64,000 nt of DNA from Bullera alba (GCA_001600095.1 BCIX01000001.1:6845198-6909197), one strand, 5' to 3'. Positions 11,278 to 23,126 are shown, numbered from the stretch's first letter. The notes: generated from the letters alone by a model not told the origin. Translations and numbers: made by a program.

Positions 11278-11853
11278 GCTGGAAGAGGCGTGTAAGAGAC
11301 GAGTCCTTCTATATGTAGTCTTTGTGAACGGCCAAAAGTCAAAGGAGCGGAGACAAAGGAGAGTCTTGTGAGGGAAGGATCGGTCGGACAGGCGATTCAG
11401 CGTCACAGACCGAAGTATCGGACGTCTCAGCCGCTCAGAATGTCGGCACCTCTCCCTCAAGGCGGCGAGTCCGATCGAATCGCGTTGAGTATTAGCCAAA
11501 GTAGAGCTGAGTCAAGATCCGTTCACAAGTCTAGCAAGCTGTCAGCTGTCACGCTGACTGCCGGCGGACATTGAACGTCAACTTGTAGGCAATACTCTAA
11601 GTGTTCCCCTCCTCTAATGATAAGCACGGACCGCGACTAGTTTAGACTTAGCGGAAGCATTTCTGAACATTAAGTTCCGTTGACCTGCACGCGTTTCTCA
11701 CTAGTCCCGGAGAAGGAGAAGGAGGGAGAGAGAGACGCGTCAAAGCTGCCCCGACCAGTCTTTCGTTTTCCACATCTACACCATCCACACGACTCCGGCT
11801 AGGTATGAGACCTTGCCTCTGCTTGATACTTGGAGACACCCAGGCCGACCGGT
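11278..11853. promoter_or_regulatory. Bidirectional promoter HDA1 / CAF-1 large subunit with two ACGCGT boxes
   Basis: The region between the two start codons contains ACGCGT at 11689-11694 and 11735-11740, 165 and 119 bp upstream of the CAF-1 ATG. ACGCGT is the MCB box bound by the fungal G1/S factor MBF. A purine run (GGAGAAGGAGAAGGAGGGAGAGAGAG) separates the two boxes. The boxes are directly visible; MBF control is inferred. Confidence 0.55.
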
Positions 11854-14800
11854 ATGGCAGACACTGAGCAACCAAGGGCAGTCGAACCCATGACGCCGAA
11901 CATGAACATTGAAAATACCAGCCCTAGTCTGAAGCGAAAAGCCGTCGAGGGTGAGTGTGACTGCGCACGCGTCCTATACTGCCGTTGACACCCCATTAGA
12001 TGACTTGAAGTCCGCTGTGGTCCGGGAGGATAACGTTGCTCCTGAGAAGAAGCTGAAGACAGAAGGTGAGTCCCCTTGCGTCAACCGAGGTGCACGTCCC
12101 TGATTGATGGAATTAGACACGACAAAACCGCTGGTAGAGCTGAAAAACCACAAATTGATCTACAAGCAGGATCCCCCGCCAAAGATCGTTTTGACCCGCA
12201 GACGTGAGCTGAATCTCCGTTTGTCGGTCCTGCAGTTGACCAAGTCCACGTAGAAAACCTGGCATTCGAGTCGCTGCTAGCGGACGCAGAGGAGGCTAAA
12301 GCCCCTCTGAAAAGCATACCGAGAGAAAATTGGGTCGTCGTAATAGCACATGGCATCGAGTCGTGAGTGGAAATCGTCCCAGTCTCGATCATTGAGCTCA
12401 TCTGGACAGTACTATGAGGACGGAGAACCTCTTCGTGAAACAGCTCAAGGGCGCGCTTCCAGCTCAGGCCGCGGACGGCACAGGTATGTCAGATATCGGG
12501 TACTCACGACAATGTGCTGTATTGACGTATGCCAGACCTACTACCCAACGAGACCATCGCTGCTGTCATCCCTAAACTGTTTACTCAGGTCGACTATGGC
12601 TTCCTCCCATCTGATTTCGGACCCACCGTTAAAGTTCCTGCGGCGTTTCAGATCCGCTGCTGGGAGGTCAAGGAGCCAGCAAAGTACCTCACGCCCGAAC
12701 AGTGCGAGGCGGTAGCCAAGAGGAAAGCGGAAAGACAGCAAATCAGGCGAGAATGCGTCAAGATCCTGAAGCAAATGGATGACACGGAGAAGCTTGACCT
12801 GCTGAAGGGGGAAAAATCCGACAAGGTGGAAAAAGCTGGCTCAAATCCAGAGTCGAAGGGGAAGCCTTTGTCAGAGGTGGTGAGTGGTTTCCTTGCTTGC
12901 AAACAAGACATTGGCTGAGCTCTCCTAGAACTCGCCGGCCGCCTCCATCAGACGAGGCAGTAGGGAAGGCACGGGGACGACGGCCGACTCGAGAAGGAGT
13001 ACTTCGCCGGTGAAGAAGTCCAAGATGACGCCAGAAGAGGTCAGTCCAGATTATTCCTCATGGCGCACTGAGCTGATTGTGAAACTCGCAGGAGGAAGCC
13101 GCAAGGGTGCTTAAAGAAGACAAAGAGGCGAGAAAAGCTCTTCGAGCAGAGAAGAAAGCGTGCGTCTTGCTTTTGGATTTCGAGCGAATCGTCTGACACG
13201 ACTCCAGTGCCGAGGAGAGAGAGGCTGAGCGAAAGAAAGCGGCCTTGACCAAGCAGGCCCAGGCCATGTCTGCGTTCTTCAAGCCGAAAGCCGCTGCGTC
13301 TCCAGTGATCAGTCGTGAAAGCGCAGCTGGACCATCCAGTGAGTTACAGCTTGACAAGTGGTCTGTCGTCGCTGATCCCATAATAGAATCCCCTCTACGC
13401 CAGACTTCCACGTCCACGATGAGCGACTTCCATAGGACGTTCAAGGGAATACAAGAACGCGCAAACATCACGTGGGCACCGTCCGACAGGTGGAAGAAAG
13501 CGAGAAGAGGCAGATCGCAAAGTCCGACTGAACTGCTGAAACGCGGTGTCATGACGCCTCAGAAGGTCGAGGAGTGGGCCAACTCTGGCCCTTCGTCGAT
13601 CGGACAATGGCAGCCAAATGGTGAGTCGAGACTCATTTCGCGGGCGCTGATATTCGGTAGACTTCCTCTCAGATCATATCAGACGACATGGTTCTGCTTC
13701 AAGGGCGAATTGTCGCCGCAAACCGCCTTCTGGGCTAAAAACCGCTCCTCCACACGGAACCGTAGCCGATGTGTGGAACGCCCATCAAGATGCTGTCGAC
13801 CCGAGAAAGGTCCTCGAACAGCTGAAAGACCGAGTCAAATACCCCTGGAAGACCCTAGCTTTCGATCAACAAGTCCGACCCCCGTACAGCGGTAAGTGGT
13901 CTGAAGACGTGACTTGATGTCCTTGTCTGACCGGTCTCAGGCACTTGGACGAGAAAGTCTGTCACGGTCGGACCAAGAACTCCGTTTGCTCAGGACGCCG
14001 CGCTTGACTATTCGTACGATTCTGAGGAGGATTGGCAAGAGGACGAGGGCGGTGAAGATGTTGATGACTTCAAGGAAAAGGAAGAAACTGAGGACGAGGA
14101 AGAGGAGGATGAAGCGGAGGACGAATTTGACGATTGGCTTGATGACGCTGAGGAAGGCGCCGAGGCCATGGACGTGGATGACGACGAGATAACTGTGGTG
14201 TCTGGGCCGATGGTCGAGCAAAGCAAGTTGCCGATGAAGGTGGTCAAGAAGAGGGATGCCCCCAAGAAGGTGATCAAGCTCGCGCCATACTGGAAGGGAC
14301 CGCTGTGGGAGAAGGAGATTGGTGCTGGGTCGGAGGGCATGGAGTCGTATCGTATTCAAGCGCTGAACGGTGAGTCAGCTGCACAAGTTGCATTGGAATT
14401 TCTGAGCTGACCTGGTTCTGCAGATACACCGGATTCTATCGACCCGTTCACATACACATCGAAAGACCCCATACAAACCTTCCGATCGACAGTCACAACC
14501 ACGGCCGTCGGACAATTCAACTCTGTCCGATGTCTCATCGCGGAGGCCACTGGCCATTACCACGCTGCGCCGGCGCCGGCAGTGGCCTCGCCTCAGATCG
14601 TCAAGGACCAAGGGTCCCCTTCTTCCACCAAGCCACCCGTCGTCACGACGCCCAAAGTCAAGCACGTGCCCAAGTCCACGTTCCCGCTGGCCCACCTGCC
14701 AGAGCTGTTGCGTCTCATCGAGGGCAATGACAGGATCCAATCGGACCTTGTCTCCCAGCTCCGCGCGCACTTCGAGACCGTGTCGTCGAAAGGAGCCATC

Positions 14801-14992
14801 GAGGTGAAGATCAAAGAGGTCGCCGTGAGAGAGGGCAAGTCGAAAGAGAAACGGTGGAGAGTCAAGCCTGAAGCATGGGTGAGTGAGGATCTCTGTACGC
14901 AGTGTGGAACAACGCTGATGTGTGATCAGGCATCATGCGGCTTGCCTGCTCCTGTTACGATTTCGGCGAGCTCCAACACCACTTCCTCATAA
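11854..14992 (+). CDS. Chromatin assembly factor 1, large subunit (p150/Cac1)
   Basis: CAF-1 subunit that deposits H3-H4 behind the replication fork. The reading starts at MADTEQPRAVEP. A disordered N-terminus with basic KRK and KKLK patches is followed by a segment ending FDLLP-like (PDLLPNETIAAVIPKLF). Next is a highly charged KER region (KRKAERQQIRRE, EEAARVLKEDKEARKALRAE) leading into QAMSAFFKPK, a PIP-box-like motif (Q..FF) expected to bind PCNA. The diagnostic CAF1A core follows: QQVRPPYSGTWTR, PRTPFAQDAALDYSYDSE and a long acidic ED stretch (EEEEDEAEDEFDDWLDDAEE). The C-terminal domain ends KPEAW, then a probable final intron (14879-14929) and ASCGLPAPVT. At least eight short introns. 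The protein is about 850-900 residues, normal for the family. Divergent from HDA1. Confidence 0.92.
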
Positions 14993-15439
14993 TCGATACG
15001 CTTAGAACCGCATTGCAACTGTCTTGAGGATATATGATCAACTGCATTCGCTACGACGCTCGCATATGATTTTGTGAATATAAAAGTGCACCCTTGCGCC
15101 ATGCACCACAGTCTCGCCCTCGGAACGGGGCGGCGTCGCTCGTAGGCAGAGGAGGGACATACAGCACATAATGCCGATCATGCAAACTGTACATAGGATC
15201 TCAATTGGGTGATACGAGTACTGGCTGATCCCCCCTGACCACTGATCGTCGTCGCGGCTGATCAAAGGTATGGTTGGAATCCTGACGAGGGGTACTGAAA
15301 CGTCCCCGTGCAAGGTACTTTGTGCGCAAAGGGAAGTCTCGAGGAGTGTGCCGATCATCTGGTCTCACTCATTCGTTCAGATAAGGCAATGAATGGCCCC
15401 CACCTCTTCGAATCTCATTCACTTCTGCCAACCACCGCG
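14993..15439. other. Intergenic stretch downstream of CAF-1
   Basis: About 450 bp holding the CAF-1 3' end and the promoter of the small secreted protein. The plus frame is open upstream of the chosen ATG (from 15308), but that extension would mask the signal peptide. No other gene is seen. Confidence 0.4.
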
Positions 15440-16024
15440 ATGCTGAGCTCGATCCTCTCTGCACTGCTCCTCGCAACATCGGCTCTCGCCTTGGCTGCCC
15501 GGGACAATGTGGTGGACGCTCGACCCAAGATCTTTATACTAGCTGCCGACGGGGTCAAAATCCAGGGAACTGGGACGGAGGGGTTCGATGGCTGTGGAGG
15601 TGGATGGGCTGTGGAGTACAGCGAGAACGAGCTGCAGAAGACTTTCACCATGCAGACTTTCTTCCCGGGAGAGCTGAAATGTTTTGGGGTGCCGATACAC
15701 ACCTTCGACGTGAGTCTCACTCACACGATGATCGAGTCCCTCTTCCTCCTCACATTGATATGGATGATGTGCTGACTTTACATCCTTTGTCCTCTCATCC
15801 GATAGTGCGTCGTCGGCATTGACAGCTATGACACGTACCACGCCACAGGGGGGAACAAGATCCTAGATGTCCTCCGTGATGATCCCTACGTCAAGATCAC
15901 CTACTTTGCCGGTCAAGCCGATCCTGGAGCGTGGATCAAGTGCGATGATAGCAGGACTGGAGGAACAAATACTTTGACTGCAAAGGCATATGCAACCAGC
16001 GCACCGTTTGCGACTCGAAGATGA
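15440..16024 (+). CDS. Small secreted protein, four cysteines, unknown
   Basis: Two exons, 15440-15709 and 15806-16024, joined by a 96-bp GTGAGT...GATAG intron in phase 0, giving 162 residues. The start MLSSILSALLLATSALALAA is a textbook signal peptide, with cleavage expected after ALAA. The mature part is about 140 residues with four cysteines (DGCGGG, LKCFG, then CVVGID at the exon junction, and IKCDD), enough for two disulphides. There is no transmembrane segment or GPI tail, and the C-terminus ends TSAPFATRR. The family is not recognised. The size and cysteine content suit a secreted small protein such as an effector- or antimicrobial-like molecule, but nothing in the sequence fixes a role. 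Confidence 0.75.
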
Positions 16025-17368
16025 GGCCGGTGAGAAGTGAACCGAGGGGATGTGGTGCCTATGGTCTGTACCTTCGTACAGACAGTATGTCATGGACTTG
16101 TATTGCCTGTCATCGAGTCATCAGCTAGAGCGAGGACGTCAGCTCCGTCTCGTTGTACAGTACAGGAGCGATGGCCCCGCTCGCGCGTCGGTTAGATCGG
16201 ATTTTAAACACAACCAGCTCTATCAGCTCCTTCTCCGTCCTCCCCGTGAGACAGAGCTTAACATTAAGTGGTCAGGGGGGGTTGCGTGGGGTGCGGAGCG
16301 AGGTGTGGCCGATGTGGTGCTGCAGGGAAGACAAGCAGCTCAGCAGGTTCACAGCTGGGTCTAGCCCTGTCAGCGATCCGACGGCCATCGGTATCCCATT
16401 GTTGCAAGTCGGTTCGTCACTCAACAATGTGCTACAGGATCCTGATCATGCCTGATCATGCTGTGCGTGCTGTTCCGAGGTGGCCTACGCACGTATCGGC
16501 TGCTATCGGTCGTGAAGGCGACGAGATCCAGGTACAAGGTCCCATGTTTCCACAGGTTCCCATCTGTTCCCATCAGTTACCACAGGTTCACTTGTCCTCT
16601 CTTGTCCTCGTTCCCCTCTGGGCCTGAACGGGTAATTTGAAGCAGCAGGAAGAGAGGAACACCAAACTATGAGTCCAATCGCCTGAAGGAGCTTCCTTCT
16701 CGAACGTTTCAACGTTTCGAGGTCTCTCGAGGTTTCCAGAGGCTCCCTCTCCAAGCAGGTCCAAGCAGGGTTTGAAGCAGGGTCAGAGCAGGTCAGAGCT
16801 GTCCAGAGCAGTTCCAGAGCCAAGGATGACGAATTCTTCTCCAGGGTGTGGCAGTGGTGTGGCGTTGTAGGGGACAGCAGGAGGCGTTTTTTGGAAGCAC
16901 GAGAAGAGCAGGACAAGGCACGACATCAAGCTTAACCCCGTCATGCCCCTCCGTGCCCCCTCCTCCCCGCTTCCCCCCGGGAGCTCCCTGGAGTCGTTGC
17001 AAGGTTTCGGTGCTTGTGCTTATCTGATTCTGGTGCTTCCTCATCGCCTTCGCAGCCTCCTCGGTCCCAGAAGGTCCCAGACGGCACGCCCTTTATCGCC
17101 TTCGGTCACTGGCTGGGCATGATCAAACTAACTTAGAACCGTCCCTGTAACTGATGAGGGACAGTCGACTTTTGTTAGATAATGGAGTCGGGGTGTCGGG
17201 TATGCAACCAGTCCGTGTCTGTCCGTGTGTACTGGTAGCTTGGGTAAAGGGGTCAGTCAAAGGTAAGTGTATAGCTCGCCATCGACGCTTCTACCAGACT
17301 ACCATCCATAAGTCGACCTTGAAAGTATAGTCCTGTTGAATCATCATCAACACCCAGAGTGATCAGTT
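16025..17368. other. Gene-free region with short imperfect repeats
   Basis: 1.3 kb with overlapping small frames on both strands but no family features or consistent splicing. Locally repetitive: CCTGATCATG twice near 16440-16460; TTCCCATC/TTACCACAGGTTC near 16540-16590; AGCAGG-type words (GGTCCAAGCAGGTCCAAGCAGGG) near 16757-16800. Confidence 0.45.
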
Positions 17369-18438
17369 ATGCCGCACACCAACTCCCAGGATCACCGTCG
17401 GTCGGATAAGAAGGCCGGGCGCAGTGTAGCAAGAACAGTAGGATTCCCCGGCCGACCATTCAGACATGATCGAAGGGATTCGCCATTGTCCACACCACGA
17501 GCTTCGACGCCAGTGCAGTCGAGACCAGTGCACAAAGCCAAAGGGAAGAAACGATGTCTGTTCTTCATTCCGCTCGAGCAGGACGTCGATTCGGATCAGA
17601 CGGAGACAGACCATGCTATGAGCAGTTCGAGGAGATCATCAGAGGATACACAGGGGGACAGCGTGGAGAGCTTGCAAGTGACAACTCCCGGAGAGATTGC
17701 ATATGGCGGGATGCTTCAGACGTGAGTTCCGGCCTCAGTATTAGATTGACTGGGCTGAACGCTGCGCTATTTAGACTATCCATGCACTCGGTCACGCCTT
17801 CAGACCCAATACCCCCCTCTACACCTTCAGGTGATCCACCGAACAAAGCACGGTCTCACACCTCGCTACTGCCTCCTTGGCTCGAGAAGGGGGAGTCATA
17901 CTTTGACTTTCCTCGTGGAGAACCTTCGAGAGGACGGTCAATCCAACAATCGCCCCTACTCCCTTCGATCATGGCTGTACAATCCCCAGTCGCACCTCCT
18001 TTGCCCTTTCAGGATCTCCCGGTCCCTGAGGCAGTAGAACCACTATTTGAGATGGAGCTTGGCGAGCCTGTGGGTCCCCAACAATCCTATCATCAGTATG
18101 CGACCATCTCCGGAGCTGGCCGAAGGAGGATGAGAAGTGACTCTGGCCCATGGACGAGTCACGGATGGCCGGGATTTATGTCGCCGGATGGGCACATTGA
18201 GCATAAGGAGTATGTCGGATCTATCTCGCCCGCTCAAGAATGGCTGCCCCGGAGCTTCTATCAGTCTAGAAAGGACGCCCATCCATTCGATCAGAAGGAC
18301 GTTGTCAACGACCAGCCGCATTCGGGATCAAGTCGTCGGAGCTCATTGTTAACCGATCTGTGGGAGCATTCTCACCGTCGTATCACGACACAATCTTCCT
18401 CGAATTCAAGGACCGACCGACGTCGTAGCGCATTATAG
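17369..18438 (+). CDS. Unknown disordered protein
   Basis: Two-exon gene: the first exon starts MPHTNSQDHRRSDKKAGRSV and ends at IAYGGMLQT near 17720, and a short intron (GTGAGT...TATTTAG, about 53 bp) leads to LSMHSVTPSDPIPPSTP. The second exon stays open to the TAG at 18438 (ending TDRRRSAL). The product is about 338 residues, rich in Ser, Pro and Arg, with basic N- and C-termini, scattered Ser-Pro sites and an aromatic patch (PPWLEKGESYFDFPRG). No membrane segment, signal peptide or known domain is seen, so this is probably an intrinsically disordered lineage-restricted protein. It is convergent with the next gene, 73 bp away. Confidence 0.65.
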
Positions 18439-18511
18439 GGGTCAGGGGGTGGCTATGGCGTCGACAGCAAGGCTTTTCATCTCAGCATTCACTGCATCTC
18501 CCGTCTCCACT

Positions 18512-19288
18512 TCAGGCCTTCTTTCCTTCATCCATCATCTCCGAAGCCGACTCTTCTGCCGACTCTCCGTCCGGCTGAACGATCGTTGGGGTCTTTGCTC
18601 TCTCTGGTGCCGAAAAGGTGGTACTGGATGCGATGTTGGACGACCAGGCGGTGCTGGAGGTGATACTAGCCGACTGGATGCTTGAGATGGTAGATGATGG
18701 GATGGTCGCGCTGGGACTGGACAGGTCTCGCTGGATCATCCCGTCGTTGCTCTCTCCTTCTGGCATCTCCTCGCCATCATCGGCGTCTTCCATCACCTCC
18801 ATCTCTTCTACCGCCTCATCTCCATCTAGCGCTTCATCCCCTGGTGTCTCCTCCGCTGGCAACGATGCCTCCGTGCTTGGTACCGCTGCGATAGACGACG
18901 ACGGGGTCGGTTCCTCGTGGACCTGCCTATACGCCAACTTTCGCATCTTTTGGGCCTTGAGGAATCGAGTACCATCGTGCTTCATCAATGGGAACGGTGT
19001 TACGATGTCGTTGAACAGGTCATCCATGGGCTCCATCCTGGTCATCGCCGTGGAAGGAGTCGAGTCGACGGGCAATGTCGATAGCCAAACGACAATCAGG
19101 AGGCAGGAAAACAACAAGCCGACCATCCAGCCTTTGCTATCGGGACCACAGATGATATCATCTTCTTCGACCGATCGGCTGGAGTAGGGACTGGTCGTTG
19201 GTGAGAGCGGGTGAGGGAGTGTACGTTCCGCTGGTCGTGGTACACGGCGGATGGACGAGCCAAGAGGCAACGGCGAGAATGGAGCCAT
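18512..19288 (-). CDS. Single-TM Ser/Thr-rich acidic protein, unknown
   Basis: Intronless frame of 258 residues starting MAPFSPLPLGSSIRRVPRP. The ATG at 19288 has a good context (CGCCATGG); an in-frame ATG at 19351 would add 21 residues. A hydrophobic helix (GWMVGLLFSCLLIVVWLSTL) lies near residues 50-70 after a basic/polar head. The rest is acidic (DGDEAVEEMEVMEDADDGEE) and Ser/Thr-rich, ending EMMDEGKKA. It looks like a type II or tail-out single-pass protein. The plus-strand frame over the same DNA is a low-complexity Ser shadow. The family is not recognised. Confidence 0.6.
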   Translation of the reverse strand: MAPFSPLPLGSSIRRVPRPAERTLPHPLSPTTSPYSSRSVEEDDIICGPDSKGWMVGLLFSCLLIVVWLSTLPVDSTPSTAMTRMEPMDDLFNDIVTPFPLMKHDGTRFLKAQKMRKLAYRQVHEEPTPSSSIAAVPSTEASLPAEETPGDEALDGDEAVEEMEVMEDADDGEEMPEGESNDGMIQRDLSSPSATIPSSTISSIQSASITSSTAWSSNIASSTTFSAPERAKTPTIVQPDGESAEESASEMMDEGKKA

Positions 19289-19432
19289 GGCGAGAGCTTT
19301 GTGGGTGTGAAATGAGTATTGTGGATTGACGAGTGGTAATACGATGAACAACTTGACGACGAGATGAGTATCAGCATAGGTTCAGTTGTACATGATCTTG
19401 TATATTTGTTGTTGCGTTAGCAGATGTACAAC

Positions 19433-19777
19433 ATGGCATTTCAATCGCGGCCGGCGAGAGCAGGGCAGGATGACCCGCCTGGCGGCCTGGCTGCGCCAGC
19501 TGCGGCTTCCTTGGCAGCCCGGGCTAGTAAATCCACCAAAGGGTACTCTCGTCGGCCGTAGGCGGATAGCTACCACTCACCGAGCGAAGACCTTCATGGT
19601 CAGCGCAGCAGCTCGGACTCTGTGTCGAGCGTCGGTCGAAGTTGTCAGTTTGCAATCGAGTGGCAAATGCAACGACCACCTGCCGTTGTTGAGATTGCGG
19701 AATTGCCGAAAGTGGTAAATTCACGAGGTTTCGGCACGTCGCGTGAAAGCCACATTGTAATACTTTGGTGTCAATAG
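19433..19777 (+). CDS. Possible small spliced gene or 5' exons upstream of Uds1 gene
   Basis: Tentative. Exon 19433-19557 (MAFQSRPARAGQDDPPGG...) joins 19609-19777 (SSSDSVSSVGRSCQ...) through GTAGGC...GCGCAG, giving 97 residues ending before TAG at 19777. Composition is protein-like but no family is seen. Alternatively these are leader exons of the Uds1 gene starting at 19908. The opposite strand also shows GT-AG signals here (GTGAGTGG...TTTACTAG), so a small minus-strand gene is possible too. Confidence 0.22.
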
Positions 19778-19907
19778 AGGAAAAAACAACAATACATACC
19801 CTTCACCCGCTACGTTGACCACCAAGACAAGCCAATGTCGATCAATACGAAGAGACCGGCATCCGCAACATTATCATCAGCGCAGTGAACGACTAATTGG
19901 TGGACAC

Positions 19908-22902
19908 ATGCCCATAGCTGTGGGGATGAACGGCGTCGTCCCAAATGGTGGTCCGATATCGCCAACCTCGCCAACCGGACCCAATGGGAGTGGACCCGGT
20001 GGCCGGATGACCAAGGCAGCATTCTTCAGAGCGAGATCGCCTCCAATCATGGACCAACGAATGAATGCGGGTCATAGCCCGAACGACCTGCTCAAGCAGT
20101 TCGACTTGCAAACTCGATTGGATCCGTTCAACATGAGTGGAAGACACACCCCAGACTCGTCGGAAGGGTCGCATACTCGGCCTCGAGGTGACGACAGAGA
20201 GGAGCTTCTGTTGCCTCAAGTGGGAGGAAGTGTCGAAGGAGGATACAGCTCGTCCGTTGGCGCTTCTCTTGGCCATACACCTTTGTTGGAGAGCTCTCGC
20301 CCAACACTGCCCAAACCCTCGGCGACGGGCTCGTCCAAGCAGCCTGGCCAGGTAGACTCTGGACTGAGAAGTCCAGAATCACCACGAGGACTGCTTGCAG
20401 GATATCGAGGAGCGATGGCGGCCACCAATGGCGAGAGATTCGATAGCTCGAGCTATGACGACCACTCAGACGAAGATAGAGGTATCGGAGGAAGCGGAAC
20501 ATCGCATCTGAGCGAGAGTGCAGTTATGGGAATAGCAGGAGGATCAGACGAGATGCTCATGACATTACTGGCGGGACAAGCGGCTGTCGATTGTGAAAAG
20601 TTGCCTGTGGGGGGATGGGAGGAAGTGGATAGCTGGAAGAAGGTGCGTTTCAGCGTGATTCCAATTGACCTCTCAGAGCTGACTGTTTATCACAGGAGTT
20701 AGCACTGCTGTCGAATCGACTCGAATCTCTGGTCGCTCGACATCAGAGAGAGATAAAGATCCTCACCGCCGCTCGGACGCTACAGAAGCTCAACAATGCA
20801 AATAAGCGGATGTCAAAGCAGACCACGGAGAGCTTGGAGCAGTCTGAGAAGAGGGCAGATGCGGCTGAGAAAGTGAGTACTACCTGAGCTGGTTTATGCT
20901 CTGAAATGGCGTTGACATGATGCCCGCTAGGAAGTGCTCGTCTTGCGCGATCGAGAGAGCGCACTGCGGCGTCGCTTGATGGAACACTGGTCAGGAGTGA
21001 TGGCATGGGAGGTCCGACGTTTGGAGCGGGTGTCGACAGAGAATCAACTGCGTTTCGATCGACAAGCAAAGAAGATCGCTAGCAGCAAGGCAAGAGAGGA
21101 AGAGATGATGCGCCGTATAGCCGCACTGGAGGACGAATGTGCCAAAAGGACAGCACGGACGGACGAGCTGGAAGAGATGGTCATTGAGATGGGGAGGAGG
21201 GAGAGAGCAGTGGAGGAAGAGCTCAAAGAATTGGACGGTCTCAAGACGCACCACGAGAGGGAACGGCAGGCCTGGAAAGAGGAACGGCAGGCTTTACAGG
21301 GTGACACCTCGCAGAGGGACCACGATCGGAAAGCATTCGACGAGGAGCGCCAGAACTGGGCCATGGAGAAGAAGATGTTGATACAAGACCGGGAGATGGT
21401 TGTGCGAGATCGAGCAAAGGCTCTTGAGAACGGACGCATGTCGGACCGAGATAGGGCGATGCTGGAGAGGGTGCGTGGTGGTCTGGGAGAGATCCTGGGC
21501 AGAAAGGCCGGAATCGCGGAGACGGAGATGGTTGGTGCTGTTGAAGAGGTCAAGATGTTGCTGCAAAAGCGAGAGGATGATGTCGTCAGACTGAAAGAGG
21601 AGATGAGGGAGGTCAATGCAGGTCTGGAGGAGGAGCTCAGGAGGGCATCCGCCGATCGAGATCAGATGAAGAAGAAGGTCGACGAGGTGACGAAATCGGA
21701 TTCGATGAGGAGTGTGGAGCTCTCCTCTCTCCAAAGGCAGCTGAGGGTGAGCGAAGACGATGTCTCGTGCGCAATGTGAGAGCTACGTGTGCTGAATGAG
21801 CGATGCGCAGGCCCAAACTGATCAACTGTCCGACCTGAAACTTCGCAACGAATCACTCTCGACCTCGCTCGCTGCCGCTCAAACGGCAGTCAGCGCTATG
21901 AACTCTACAAGCGATTCGACGAAATCGCTACAGCGGCAGGTCGACTCGTTGACCGCCGAACTGGACTCCATCGCCGGGCAGTTCAACGACATCTGGTGCG
22001 ATCTGCCACAAGCTTCTACCCGAGTGGAAGCCGGATTGATCGATAGCCGTACTGGACAGCCCAATAAATCCTTCTCGATCCCGTCGACGCCTGTCAACGT
22101 TGAGGCGCTGCAAAGAGTGTATCAGCCACACGAGGAGCAGTTCTCCAGCATTGCCGAGATGATATCCCGAGTGAGGGGTATGGTGGACGACGGGCGAATT
22201 ATCGTGGAAAGATGCGCGAACCTAGGCAAGGAGAGGGATTTGTTGAAGACAAACGCCGCTCGGGCAAAGAAGCTCGCCGAGGACAGCAGGCGAGGGCTTG
22301 AAACGTACCAACAGTGAGTCCCTGTTGTCACAGTTCATCATGGTCGCTAATATTGCTTCTCAGGCAAGTCGCAGTGTTGGAGGACAGATTGGCGAATACT
22401 GGTGCATCGGAATCCCGCTTCTTGTAAGCTTAGCGAGATCAGTATTGTCGGATGGTACGCTGACTCGCGCTAGGGATGAGCTCAACTCTTTACGAACGGC
22501 TCTAGACGCTGCTTCATCGTCCAAACGTCAGCTCGAGACGCAGATACGCAAGTCGGAGGAAACTGTCGATAGACTACAACAAGCCAACGACATACTCTCA
22601 GCCAAAACACTATCGATGGCCGAAGATGCCGAGAACGCTAGAGAAACACTGCAGAGAAAGGTGCAGGACGAGTTGAGCGAGATGAAGCGAAAATTGGAGG
22701 AAGCGCAGGAAGAAGCAGATGAAGGAAGGACTAGGGGCCAGGCTCAGCGGATACAGCTTCTGGATGAGGTGGGTCACAGTCAATGGAAATTGTCTCTGAG
22801 GACACTTGTACTGATCGTCTTTGCTAGCTCAACTCGCTCCAAGCGGAGAATGCGGATATGCGCAAGCAGCTACGAGCGGCGCAGAGGGGTCCAGCAAAGT
22901 AG
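19908..22902 (+). CDS. Uds1-domain coiled-coil protein (up-regulated during septation)
   Basis: A long coiled-coil protein of the Uds1 type. The N-terminal ~220 residues are disordered (MPIAVGMNGVVPNGGPISPT). Next is the Uds1 signature: MLMTLLAGQAAVDCEKL, EEVDSWKKELALLSNRLESL and HQREIKILTAARTLQKLN. Then comes SALRRRLMEHWSGVMAWEVRR, and after it some 550 residues of heptad-rich coiled coil dense in Glu, Arg, Lys and Leu, interrupted by a non-coiled block around FSIPSTPVNVEALQRVYQPH. It ends AAQRGPAK. Six or more short introns have clear donors and acceptors. S. pombe Uds1 is induced at septation and such proteins localise to the division site, so a cytokinesis or cell-polarity role is inferred. 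The start at 19908 is the first ATG in frame; a short upstream ORF (MSINTKRPASATLSSAQ) ends just before it. Confidence 0.8.
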
Positions 22903-23126
22903 CGAGACCGTTGAACGGGCGTTCGGGGGAAGATCTTGTTGAAGGTTCATCTTGTGGAATAGACTGTAATTTAGTATGTGCATAGACCGGTTGTTCTTGG
23001 TCGATAGGTTCGTTGCGATGATGTATCAAATCGACGATATGTACAGCATGGTCAAAACGAGCGGCCGCGACGACGACGATTGCGGTAGACGTTGTACATC
23101 CCATTTGACCGGGTGTGAGGGTGCGA

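Noticed and set aside
18618..19187. 189-codon plus frame, Ser/Asp-rich
   Set aside because: Antisense of the acidic, Ser/Thr-rich membrane protein on the minus strand, which has a TM helix and better start context.
21044..21616. 190-codon Ser-rich minus frame
   Set aside because: Antisense shadow of the Glu/Arg-rich coiled coil of the Uds1 gene.
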